A stretch of DNA of 64,000 nucleotides from Sabellastarte sp. h YS-2021 (lineage: Eukaryota; Annelida; Polychaeta; Sabellida; Sabellidae). The stretch spans positions 53,247,028-53,311,027 of the forward strand of contig OZ024936.1 in the NCBI GenBank assembly GCA_964017235.1, in the 5' to 3' direction. Both the position numbers and the translations under genes were made by a program. Positions within the stretch are counted from its first letter, which is position 1. Each line of letters opens with the position of its first letter. Below, in pieces: positions 12,041 through 20,729 of this stretch. The notes beneath the pieces are model-generated. The model made no database searches. It was not told the DNA's origin and saw nothing but the letters and a program-made list of their open reading frames with translations.

Positions 12041-12400
12041 TACAGAGAGTCTACATAGCCAGTCAGATTTACCCCATCACCCCCTCCACCCCCACCGTAT
12101 GGATCAAACTGGGTATACATCTCCTTTATTATTGCTTTTACGGCTTTAGAATGTGTTAAGAGGTATTGAAAAACCATATGTTGAGAGTCTAGATAGTCGG
12201 TAAGATTTACCTGCTGATCCCCCCTTATGGGTCAAACTGGGGCCACAAAGTAGGAGTTTTGATATTTTTTGCTTTATATCTCCTTTCTTATTGTTTTTAC
12301 AACTTTACAATGGATTCCATATATGCAGAGTCTATATCACCGGTCAGATTTACCCCCTGACCCCCTTTATGGGTCAAACTGGGACCATAAAAAACACTTA
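12040..12400 (+). repeat. Tandem repeat, three units of about 140 bp
   Basis: The phrase AGAGTCTA...AGATTTACC...TGGGTCAAACTGGG recurs at about 12047, 12182 and 12326, giving periods of 135 and 144 bp. The array separates DIRS relic 1 from relic 2. Confidence 0.8.
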
Positions 12401-12429
12401 ATATCGTAATTACTATTTCCATTGTCAGA

Positions 12430-14790
12430 CATCACCAATACCTAGACAATTTGCTTATCACTCAGATCATGATAGACACAGTCCTTAGGATGGATAATAA
12501 ATCAGGTGAAGTCTGAAGTCAAACCCACTCAGGTGTTTTCGTTTGTGGGCTACGAATACCATCTAGAGTCAGCGTTTGTAAACCCACTCAAAACAGATGG
12601 CTCCAACTACAGGATTTGATAATACGCTCTGCAAAATGTTTGATGTCGCTAATTGGGTTGCTCGCCTCAATGGAGAAGATGGTCCCAGAGGGTTGCCTTC
12701 ACATGAGACCCTTTCAATGGCACCTCAAGGAGCACTGGAGATATCCTCAGTCACTGGATATCCTCCCTCTTTGGTCATAGACCATTTCAGCTTACGTAGC
12801 ATGGTGGTAAAACCCTGGCAACATGATGAAGGACGCAGACATTCACCCCAAAGACCACAATGTCCAAATCTTTACAGACGCCTCAAACGAAGGTTGGGGC
12901 ACTCACTTAGAGCAGGTCTCTACAAAAGGTCTGTGGTTGAACAGGAAAAACGGCTGCAAATAAATTTTCTGGAGTTGAAGGCTATATCTCTGGCCCTGAA
13001 AAGGTTCAAGGACCAGTGTCAAAATCAGTGTTGGTTGCTACAGACAACTCAAAAGTGATAGCCTACATAGCAAACAGGGAGGAACCCTCTCAGCGGAGAT
13101 GTGTGCTCTTCTGTGGAAAATCATAACCTCGTGTCATCATTACCAGATAACTCTAAGAGCTAGGCACATTCTAGGGTGTCTGAATGTGATTTGTCAAAGT
13201 TGTTCACTCCTCATGTAGACCTATTTGCCACTTGTCTGAACCACAAAGTGCTGTTGTATGTATCTCCAGTCCCAGACCGACATGCTTGGGATATAGATGT
13301 TTGGAACATAAATTGGTCAGGTCTCATTGCCGATGCTTACCCACAACTCTCCATCACAGGGTAATCCATAAATCAGGTAATGTAATTGCCTCATCATTCT
13401 AATAGCCCCTGGCAGGACAGGGATGCCCTGGCTTTGGGACCTAGTGCAGCTTTCAACAGAGATCCCACTCCAGTTACCAGTGTCAACAACATTTCTCCAA
13501 CAGTCCCACAACCAAGTGTTCCACAATAATCCACAACATCTGAAGTTTCAGATCTGGTGTGTAGGAGTAGACAGCTTCAAGAACAAGGCTTCTCTGTGGA
13601 AGTGGCAGAGAGAATTGCTGCCCCACAAAGGTCATCCAGAATGGCCATCTACAAGTCAAGTGGGCCTATTTGGGTCAACTTATCCTCCTTAGCTCATTTT
13701 CTCTTGTGGCTTCTCCATGGTGCCGACCTATTTCTGTCCCTGGACTTTGAATTTGTATATTGCTATTGTCTTGTTGCGCCTTGAGACCATTATTCAGTGG
13801 ATATTAAGCACTATAAAAGTCAAATTAGAATTTAAAAATGGTGCAGAGAAAATTCAGTGGATTTCTCCACTCCCTCTGTGAGACAAGTCTTAGACGTTTT
13901 CATGTACATGTACCAATATCTAAAGAGGTGCCCATCAACCAAAGATGGTTACAGGACTGCCATTGTTGACACCTTTGGCCCAGCGGGGCGCCATATTTCT
14001 CAAAGCTCTGATCTTAACTTGTTACTTTCTAGCTTTCACAGGAATTGTTTCAAATGTTCCAGGAAGCTTCCTAAGTGGAACTTTTTGTTGAACTTAATGA
14101 GCTCATAAAAGCACCCTTTGAGCCTATTAAAAAGATAGACCTCAAACATCTTATCCTCAAAACTGCTTTCTTGCTAACCTTGGCCTCTGACAAAGCACCG
14201 CAATGAAATCCATGCCTGGGTAGCTAACAAAGTGTCAAATTTAGGCCACTGGGAAAAGTTAGCTCTTTTCCCCTCCTCAGATTTCATAGCCAAAAACCAA
14301 CTAGCAAGAGAAGGTTCTGAAAGTGTGTCTCCAGTGACTATTTTGGCTTTGACTACCATTTTGACCACTAATGGATAGACAATTTAAAGAAGACAAGACT
14401 CTGTGTCTAGTACCGGCCCTGAGGTACTAGCTGGATTGAACCAAGGACCTAGTTCCCAATCCCTACTGTTTATATATTTTAAAAAGGACACACCTACTGT
14501 TTATATCTTTTAAAATGGACATACCTCAGACATCCAACCCGATACTCTCTCTTCTTGGTTAAAACAACTATCTTTTTATATTATAAAGAAGTAGATCAAC
14601 AAGCCTTGGATCTGGTCCAGGTGAAGGCTTATGATATTACTGCCTTTGCAGGCTTTCGGGCCTTTCATGGTGGGGTTTCGGTGGACCAAATCATGAAAGC
14701 TTGTCATTGGAAAGTTCACAGTAATTTTACCTAAAAGACCTTACTTGATCAGATAACGACAACAATATGTACCTGGGTCCAGGAGTAGCA
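12430..14790 (+). pseudogene. DIRS-like retrotransposon relic 2 (RT C-terminus, RNase H, tyrosine recombinase)
   Basis: It begins inside reverse transcriptase at HQYLDNLLI (the YLDD box changed to YLDN) and continues through a VGYEYHLES segment. RNase H begins with IFTDASNEGWGTHLEQVS at about 12866, and the linker VDLFATCLNHKVLLYVSPVP lies near 13216. Recombinase starts at 13860 (DFSTPSVRQVLDVFMYMYQY). The C-terminal recombinase reads VKAYDIT...FHGGVSVDQIMKACHWK, then NFT and a stop. The catalytic HxxR is replaced by YDIT and the nucleophile tyrosine position is a stop, so it cannot recombine. Frameshifts are numerous. About 13690-13850 looks like an inserted fragment (TGTTGCGCCTTGAGACC... 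tail). Confidence 0.8.
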
Positions 14791-14829
14791 GTTCAGCAAG
14801 TCCTAGGCCCTTCCCCTCAGATTAGTCAT

Positions 14830-15240
14830 CTTCAGAAAGAAAGAAAGAAATAAAGAAAGGGGGCACATCTGTTGCAACCAAGTCTTCAGGAGTCTTTTTC
14901 TCAGGGTCTAGGTACATGTCTACCTCCTCAGGATATCTGTTAAGGTCTTTTATTTTCTCCTTTAAAACAGTATGTAATGTGTATAATGTATTATTTGTCT
15001 CCCGAGGTGATCCCTATAATCTCATTATTATTTTCACATAATCATCAGTGGCAAATTTCATGAGATTCTTCAAGCCCTAGGCTTGTATTCATGAATAGTG
15101 AAGCCCTTGGGGCTATATATATACATATGTATACATATATATATTATATTTTAAAAAGTCAGCAAAGGCTGCACTTCTTTCTTCATAAATCCAGATATCC
15201 AGACAGTGTAAGACTCAACAGGTAATTTTAACATATATAG
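14830..15240 (+). repeat. Simple-sequence-rich DIRS 3' flank
   Basis: A GAAA/AAAG tract lies at 14840-14866 and a TA/TATACATA-rich stretch at 15113-15153. The rest is probably the non-coding tail of DIRS relic 2. No gene was seen. Confidence 0.5.
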
Positions 15241-15265
15241 ATTTAATTAAATTCAACGTCAGCCA

Positions 15266-15601
15266 TTGCCCAGAAGATCAGCCACTGTTACCACGGAGTC
15301 CCAGAGGGTCGGCCTACTGCCAACAACCACTCCACAGGCGTCTAGTTCCACTCAAGCAGCAGCTAACAGCAGTTTTGTGTACTATACACCAAGCCCCATT
15401 GGCTTCAGCAACCCGACATCTGTCCTAACTGTACAGGATGAAGGGAGCAGACACAATCTGAGTGGAATCTTAAGCCAGCTACCAGATCTGACATCAACAC
15501 AGATGGTTGAGCAGCCTCAGCAGCAGCAGCAACCGCAGCAGCAGCTCTTTACTATCACCACTTCAGCACCGCCTCAACAGCAGCAGCAGCCTCCTCAGTA
15601 G
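15266..15601 (+). CDS. Q-rich ORF, putative second protein of the Harbinger-like locus
   Basis: Open frame of 111 codons (the frame opens at 15251 and there is no ATG at its start), ending in TAG at 15599-15601. The translation begins basic (PRRSATVTTESQRVG). The middle is S/T-rich, and the C-terminus is strongly glutamine/proline-rich, including runs such as QQQQQPQQQ and QQQQQPPQ. No domain is recognised. It faces the HARBI1-like transposase tail to tail, and its stop is followed 32 nt later by a histone-type stem-loop. PIF/Harbinger elements normally carry a second gene for a Myb/SANT-like protein. This could be the C-terminal exon of such a protein whose N-terminus was lost or lies in another exon; that is inference. 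The CAG-rich composition is unlike its surroundings. Confidence 0.5.
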   Translation: MPRRSATVTTESQRVGLLPTTTPQASSSTQAAANSSFVYYTPSPIGFSNPTSVLTVQDEGSRHNLSGILSQLPDLTSTQMVEQPQQQQQPQQQLFTITTSAPPQQQQQPPQ

Positions 15602-15633
15602 CCATCCAGTCAGGGTGGGTCTTTGACCTGCCA

Positions 15634-15649
15634 GGCCCTTTTCAGGGCC
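15634..15649 (+). terminator. Histone-type 3' stem-loop after the Q-rich ORF
   Basis: GGCCCTTTTCAGGGCC forms a perfect 6-bp stem with a TTTC loop, followed by ACCA. It fits every position of the animal replication-dependent histone mRNA 3' stem-loop consensus (GGYYYTTYTNARRRCC), which SLBP binds. It lies 32 nt after the stop codon, the usual histone spacing. No histone coding sequence is present nearby. Confidence 0.75.
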
Positions 15650-15659
15650 ACCAATTCTT

Positions 15660-16300
15660 CCAAAAACAATTATTCAGCTACATGTTATTCCAATTCCCCT
15701 CCCAAAACAAAAAAGTTCAGTACAAATACTTATCACAAGAAAAAAAATTAAAGTCCAACACCTACACCACCCCAAACATGAAACAAATAACCCATGGTAC
15801 CAAACATAACAAAAAAGGCCACATAAAAAAATTTAAAAATAACTCCCAATATGGCCATTAATCAGCCCATTTTTAGATTAAAATCCATGGGATAGTTTGA
15901 AATCTGTAATTGAAAAGTCCAACACTTACACCTTCCCTAGAGTTATAAGGCATTGTCACATACTTAGCAACCCACAAACATAACCCCCAAATGACAAACC
16001 CAGTACCAAACCTAACACCCAACTACCAAAAATAAACCCAACCCCAGTAACCACCAACCAAGAAACGCACAAACCCCAAAGTAAATAGAACCCATGCCAA
16101 CGAACTGACAAACTGTTTTGCAAACACAATCCCCCATTATTGAAAAAAACTAGTTCCATGGTTCCACATTTTTGTGAATAGAAGTGAAAATTTAAAATTC
16201 AAGATTTCCATAAAAACATTTCTGCTACAAATAAATTTCCAACCCATGAACAAAAAAAATTGGTGAAATTAGGATGTGGATTTCAAAATATATAAAAAAA
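15660..16300. other. AC-rich, G-poor spacer
   Basis: The plus strand is strongly depleted in G, with phrases like AACCCACAAACATAACCCCC and ACCAAACCTAACACCC. It follows the stem-loop and switches abruptly to a GT-rich plus strand at about 16310. No gene is supported; the minus-strand frame at 15956-16159 is a by-product of composition. Confidence 0.7.
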
Positions 16301-16388
16301 GTAATTCAGTTTAGGATATTATGTGTGACTTTGTGTTTGGCTTTGTTTAACACTGGGTTTGTATGTTTGTTGGGTGAGTAAGTTGTGT

Positions 16389-16695
16389 TTGTCTGTTTGT
16401 CCGTCTGAACAAGTTATGTTTGGCATGGGGTTTGTCTGCTTGTCCGTCTGAACAAGTTATGTTTGGCATGGGGTTTGTCTATGTGTACAAGTTATGTTTG
16501 GCATGGGGTTTGTCTGTTTGTCCGTGTGTACAAGTTATGTTTGGCATGGGGTTTGTCTGTTTGTCCATGTGTACAAGTTATGTTTGGCATGGGGTTTGTC
16601 TGCTTGTCCGTGTGTACAAGTTATGTTTGGCATGGGGTTTGTCTGTTTGTCCATGTGTACAAGTTATGTTTGGCATGGGGTTTGTCCGTCTGTAG
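16389..16695 (+). repeat. 43-bp tandem repeat, seven units
   Basis: AAGTTATGTTTGGCATGGGG recurs at 16411, 16454, 16489, 16532, 16575, 16618 and 16661. The period is 43 bp apart from one 35-bp unit. Units vary only slightly in the CCGTGTGT/CCATGTGT part. The overlapping open frames at 16420-16712 are artefacts of the repeat. Confidence 0.95.
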
Positions 16696-16732
16696 CAAGC
16701 ATAGCTGATTAATTGTTTTTGGAATATTTGGT

Positions 16733-16748
16733 AGTCCTGAAAAGGACT
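16733..16748 (-). terminator. Histone-like stem-loop downstream of the transposase, copy 2
   Basis: On minus it reads AGTCCTTTTCAGGACT followed by ACCAAA, a 6-bp stem with a TTTC loop. It departs from the histone consensus only at the outermost pair (A-T instead of G-C). The second G-C pair, the three Y-R pairs, the closing T-A and the loop all fit. Confidence 0.7.
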
Positions 16749-16757
16749 GTTATAGTT

Positions 16758-16773
16758 AGTCCTGAAAAGGACT
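16758..16773 (-). terminator. Histone-like stem-loop downstream of the transposase, copy 1
   Basis: An identical AGTCCTTTTCAGGACT hairpin on minus, starting 17 nt after the TAA of the HARBI1-like ORF. The two copies belong to a 25-bp tandem duplication (TAGTCCTGAAAAGGACTGTT on plus, twice). Confidence 0.7.
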
Positions 16774-16790
16774 GTTTACTGCAACAGGAC

Positions 16791-17876
16791 TTATATTCTG
16801 CTATCTTGCCAGGCCACTGCTCCCTCATTATTGAAGTAGTCCTTCAGGTAATCCCTCTGTCTTTTGGCCTCTCTAGCAGGGTTTCTGTCTTGGCCACCAC
16901 CAGCAGCACCACCAATCAATCCACAATCACCAGGCACATCATCATCACCATCCTCCCCAGGCTGCTGACCAGCAGGTTGACCTTGATACTGGCTTCTGAG
17001 TATGTTGTGCAGAACCACACAGGTCATAACCACTTCTCTAACTGTTTCTGGGGGTAGTTCAATGGTGGTCCTCATCACTCTGAATCTTGAAACCAGGATG
17101 CCAAAAGCGTTCTCCACAACTCTCCTGCCCCTTGATATTCTATAGTTGGCAATCCTTTCCTCTCTTGTTAACAGCCTTCTGCCATAGGGTTTCATGAGCC
17201 AGGTCTTCAGGGCTAAGGCATCATCTGCCAGAATGAAGTAGGGGACATCTCTACCACCCTGGGTTATAGGAGCTGGGTCAGGAAAGCCTATCCTGCCATC
17301 TTCAATCCTCCTCTTCAGCTGAGAGGCATTAAATATCTGGGCATCTGAGCAAGATCCAGCTGTACCCACATCCACCCATCTGAACTTGTACTGCCCATCT
17401 ACCAGGGCCAACATCACAATGGAAAAGAACCCCTTGTAGTTGTGGTACAGGGCTCCAGTGTTCTTGCGTTTCTTCAGGGCGACATGCTTCCCATCCAGGG
17501 CTCCCAGGGCATGAGGAACATTCCACCTGATCCTGAATTCCCTCTCCAGTTCTTTCCACTCATCTGGAGTAGTAGGACATTTGAGGTACTCTCTGGTGAA
17601 CTCATCCTGGATGGCCCTGCAGACCTCTGGTAAAAACTTGGAAACGGTGGATCTTCCAACCCTGAACTGACATGATAATGATGTGTATGACTCTCCAGTG
17701 GCCAGATATCTGATGGTGAGGGCTAACTTCTCCCCAACACTGATTGGTGCTCTGTAGTTGGTGGCCTGCCTGACTAGACGCGGTTCCAGTCTGGTCTTTA
17801 TCATTTCAAAGAATTCTGGGGTCATCCTCATGTAGTTGGTGAATCCTGGAATGTCTGTGGCATACAGATCAGCCAT
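16791..17876 (-). CDS. HARBI1: HARBI1-like PIF/Harbinger transposase
   Basis: An uninterrupted 361-codon ORF from ATG (17876) to TAA (16791), close to the ~350 residues usual for HARBI1-type proteins. A helix-turn-helix-like region covers residues ~45-80 (VGEKLALTIRYLATGESY...GRSTVSKF). The DDE nuclease superfamily core (DDE_Tnp_4 type) shows D128 in GALDGKH, D218/D219 in FILADDA and E255 in VVENAFG, so all three catalytic acids are present. The C-terminus is Gly/Asp-rich, then basic (REAKRQRDYLKDYF). The likely true N-terminus extends upstream but is cut by a stop codon at 17909-17907 (see 17907-18092). Its 3' end carries two histone-like stem-loops. It could be a live or recently active transposase or a domesticated gene; the intact core favours recent activity. 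Confidence 0.9.
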   Translation of the reverse strand: MADLYATDIPGFTNYMRMTPEFFEMIKTRLEPRLVRQATNYRAPISVGEKLALTIRYLATGESYTSLSCQFRVGRSTVSKFLPEVCRAIQDEFTREYLKCPTTPDEWKELEREFRIRWNVPHALGALDGKHVALKKRKNTGALYHNYKGFFSIVMLALVDGQYKFRWVDVGTAGSCSDAQIFNASQLKRRIEDGRIGFPDPAPITQGGRDVPYFILADDALALKTWLMKPYGRRLLTREERIANYRISRGRRVVENAFGILVSRFRVMRTTIELPPETVREVVMTCVVLHNILRSQYQGQPAGQQPGEDGDDDVPGDCGLIGGAAGGGQDRNPAREAKRQRDYLKDYFNNEGAVAWQDSRI

Positions 17877-17906
17877 AATGTTATGGTAGGCCCCCCTCTC
17901 CTCTCT

Positions 17907-18092
17907 CTACAGTAGCCATGGCCTGACCCACATGTTGTGCCTTCTTCTAGGTCTCTGTATGGGTGCTGGTGGTGCTGGTGGTGGTTGCTGTGCTTGACAT
18001 AAAAAATGGAAATACATGATTATTTGTAACTGAATAAAAACCAAAAAAGCCCTAAGTTGTTGTTGAATCTGTCTTCCATTAAAAGGTGGCAT
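17907..18092 (-). pseudogene. N-terminal extension of the HARBI1-like transposase, ended by TAG
   Basis: In the same frame as the transposase, 18092-17910 encodes a basic/proline-rich stretch (PPPAPPAPIQRPRRRHN) and then MWVRPWLL. The TAG at 17909-17907 follows, and then REERGAYHNIMADLY leads into the ORF. The R-rich, W-x-R-P-W patch directly before the HTH is typical of Harbinger transposases, so the TAG probably truncates a longer protein. An intron acceptor may fall near the TCAAG at about 17990. Confidence 0.6.
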
Positions 18093-18132
18093 CCTGCTGT
18101 GTTCCTAGAAAAGCAATGGTGATTAGATCGCG

Positions 18133-18135
<3 letters not shown>

Positions 18136-18168
<33 letters not shown>
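18136..18168. repeat. (TA)n microsatellite
   Basis: About 16 uninterrupted TA dinucleotides, just 5' of the transposase gene. A second TA-rich stretch lies at 15113-15153 on the other side of the locus. Confidence 0.95.
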
Positions 18169-18169
<1 letters not shown>

Positions 18170-18179
18170 CAGAAAATCC

Positions 18180-18540
18180 AGCAACTTTGGAAAACAAGAA
18201 TCGGCGATCCTGGTCTGGGGAAGACTGAGGAGGCCTGAGGACGCCGGGAGTTAATCGTGGGTTAGTTGGCTCTTAGTCCCAGGAGGCCTGAGGCATCCTG
18301 GGACCCAGTCGGTATGTGTACAACAGGATCGTGGTTGAAACCAACCTGAAAACTGGCTCAGTCGGTTCTTAGTCCCAGACCAGTCGGGGACTGTCCGGGG
18401 CCACCTGAGGCATCCTGAGGCTTCCTGAGGACGATCTGTACTTAATCCCAGACTTCAATACTGACTCAGTATTCCCGCCCATTTTTGTTTTTTTTCCACC
18501 GATTGTCCACGATTAAGGGTCCCAGACAGGATCGGGCCTT
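18180..18540. repeat. GC-rich block with short internal repeats
   Basis: Repeated phrases include GGCCTGAGGACG/GAGGCATCCTG (about five), CTTAGTCCCAG (two) and TTAATCCCAGAC. The block is much more GC-rich than its surroundings. No ORF or known family is recognised. It may be a transposon end or a small satellite. Confidence 0.45.
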
Positions 18541-18570
18541 AATCTTTTGGTGGAACAGGGGGATAAAATA

Positions 18571-18850
18571 GAAAATTTTAATTACTTAAATGTAGCTTTT
18601 TTAAGCTACAAGGTTACCATTTGGACTGTGTTACACTAGAGGGGGTAGGGGCAAAATTTCCAACTCATGGAAGGAAATCTTGCTGTATTACACTATCCGG
18701 GTCACCTCAGTATTAAAGGCATCAGACCAGTATTATACTTCTATTTTTCCTGGACATTGGTCGGATGCCTGCAGCCATCCAAGATAGCATTCAGTTCCAC
18801 ATGGTAAGCTTGTAGCTTAGAAAAGCTACATTTTAGTAATTGAAATTTTT
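18571..18850. mobile_element. Hairpin/MITE-like element 1 with 41-bp inverted repeats
   Basis: The left arm (18571-18612) and the reverse complement of the right arm (18809-18850) share 38 of 41 bases around ATGTAGCTTTT-TAAGCTACAAG. The arm itself contains a small palindrome (GTAGCTT...AAGCTAC). The ~200-bp interior has no ORF. Confidence 0.7.
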
Positions 18851-18869
18851 AATTTAAATTAGTAACTTA

Positions 18870-20394
18870 AATACATCACTTTTGAGATATTAGAATAATG
18901 GTAGTATTGATATGGTGCAAGTCGGAGGATTCTCACAAGGTTTTCAGAAGATATAATTTGGCAAAGTAAATATGTAGGGTAGGATTGTTTTTTTTATAAT
19001 CACATGGATGAGTACTTGAGATTAATAGGTCATACAGGTGTCAGTTCTGGTTGTTTCATAAATAGTCAATCAGTGATTGGAATGTAAGATGACATTCATG
19101 ACTTCCCAAATAAAAGGACAAGGTTAGAAAATATTTATTAAACACTATTGGTTTAAGATTAAGTACTGCTGTATTTTTTATTCCATCTGCACATTGTGTT
19201 ATTTAGTAATCAGAGATTGTGAAGTAGGAAAAAGAATATTGCATTTCTGACAAAAATATTTTCCACAGTCCTTAAGATGATATATCAGTTCTTCAGAAGC
19301 ATTAAATTCCTTATTACAAATTCGACATTTAACCTGAGGATGATGCTATATAAAGGTAACTAAGTCATTTAACAATTTTTGTGACCTTAAAATATTTAGG
19401 ATTTGAGTTAGGTAATGAAGAGATTCTGTTTAATATTTAATTATAAACGTAAACTATTTGAGTTCTCTGGCTGTTTATTTGTACAAGTGTGAGAATATGG
19501 GGGATAGGTAATGAAAAAGCAAAGTCAAGTGTTGTGGCTATGTCTCTTTAAAGTGAATTAGCAGAAAAGAAAAATGCTTGTTAGTCATTTATTTTGAGTG
19601 GACTGATAAGATGGTTATGGCTTTGTATGTTGGGCCAACTGTCTGTAAGGTAAGGGATCATATTCCTGAATAGGGGTTAAGATATCTTGTTGTGGTTCCC
19701 TTATAAACGTATGGAAACATAGGGGTTAGTTTAAGACTAGGTGCTTTGTTAAACTGCAATGTCAAGTGCTTTGTTTGACTGCTGGTTACTGTAAAGTCGG
19801 GGATTATTTTATCTTATCAGCGCCAGCCATTCAGGTATACATATATGAAGGTTACAAAAACACTTTCTGAGTTTATGAGTGCGTTGTGGATGCGGGTATT
19901 TAAGTTATATTATTGTATTGGGATATATGGTAGATGTAGTGTAACCTAAACAAATAAAGAAGAAATATTGAGGATTTCATCAGGCTTATGTACGTCATAC
20001 TTCTAATTACCGACAGCATTTCTGCCAGTTCAGCATAATTTACATTTGTCATTCTTGCAAATTCAGATTATTTCATTAATTCAATTATTTAAATTAAATT
20101 ATTTGGGTAAGTGATTTGAATATAGTTTAAAATATACACAGTAATTTCTGGCATACAGATCAAATGTTGATATTCTGACCGTATTCCTGCTAGTTCAGCA
20201 TTACATTGATTAATTATATCTGTGATTTCTGCTAGTTCAGTTTTATTTCTTCGAGTATTCTGCAAGTTATGTGTAATTAAGAGTTGATATTGCTGCCAGT
20301 TCAGCATTGTTCCTTAATTAGATCATGCAGGTAGATGAGTTGATTTTAGCATAATATTTAAACAGTGGTTTCCAGTTGATTTGCAAGTAACCAA
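18870..20394. other. Intergenic AT-rich stretch, nothing recognised
   Basis: No ORF or RNA gene was seen. The phrase CTGCTAGTTCAG(C/T) recurs loosely at about 20025, 20190, 20235 and 20300. Confidence 0.5.
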
Positions 20395-20725
20395 TATCTG
20401 CACTGTGGCCTAGCGGGTAACACACTTGTCTAGGAACTCAGAGGACGTGGATTCAATCCCAGGTATACATAGATACATAGTGGCTCGGATGACCACTTAA
20501 AATGGCAGTCCTCTGTCCTTGGATCCTATCCCCAGTGGCAGGTTAAAGAACCTCAAGGACGTTGATAAATGGTCATCCTTGAGCCTCTATCTTCCAGTTA
20601 GGGGAATGTGAGTTACTTGTGAGTTGGGGCTGTGCCTGTACAATCAAATTGGTTAAATAGTGTTTTGAGTCCTGTAGTATATGGAGATATTGCGCTGAGT
20701 ATAAATACATAATAATAATAATAGG
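20395..20725 (+). repeat. tRNA-derived SINE of a second family
   Basis: The head GTGGCCTAGCGGGTAACAC resembles an A box and GGATTCAATCCC a B box. A ~240-bp unrelated body follows, then the tail ATTGCGCTGAGTATAAATAC and (AAT)n. The body and tail differ from the (AAATA)n family at 6071. Confidence 0.7.
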
Positions 20726-20729
20726 ATCT

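Noticed and set aside
13793-13862. TTCAGTGGAT repeat at 13793 and 13853 as a target-site duplication
   Set aside because: The repeat does not border a definable element on both sides, so a chance or internal repeat is as likely.
15634-15649. A degraded histone gene as the source of the stem-loop
   Set aside because: The upstream ORF is Q-rich and not histone-like, and no H2A, H2B, H3, H4 or H1 motif was seen in any frame around it. A gene-conversion origin of the 3' end remains possible.
16389-16695. Regular 43-bp repeats as a possible CRISPR array
   Set aside because: The units are contiguous head-to-tail with no unique spacers, and the window is eukaryotic. It is a minisatellite.
16420-16712. 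Three overlapping Cys/Trp-rich open frames
   Set aside because: They exist only because the 43-bp repeat lacks stops in these frames; period and frame explain them.
17442-17633. Plus-strand ORFs opposite the transposase
   Set aside because: Shadow frames of the HARBI1-like gene with no domain of their own.
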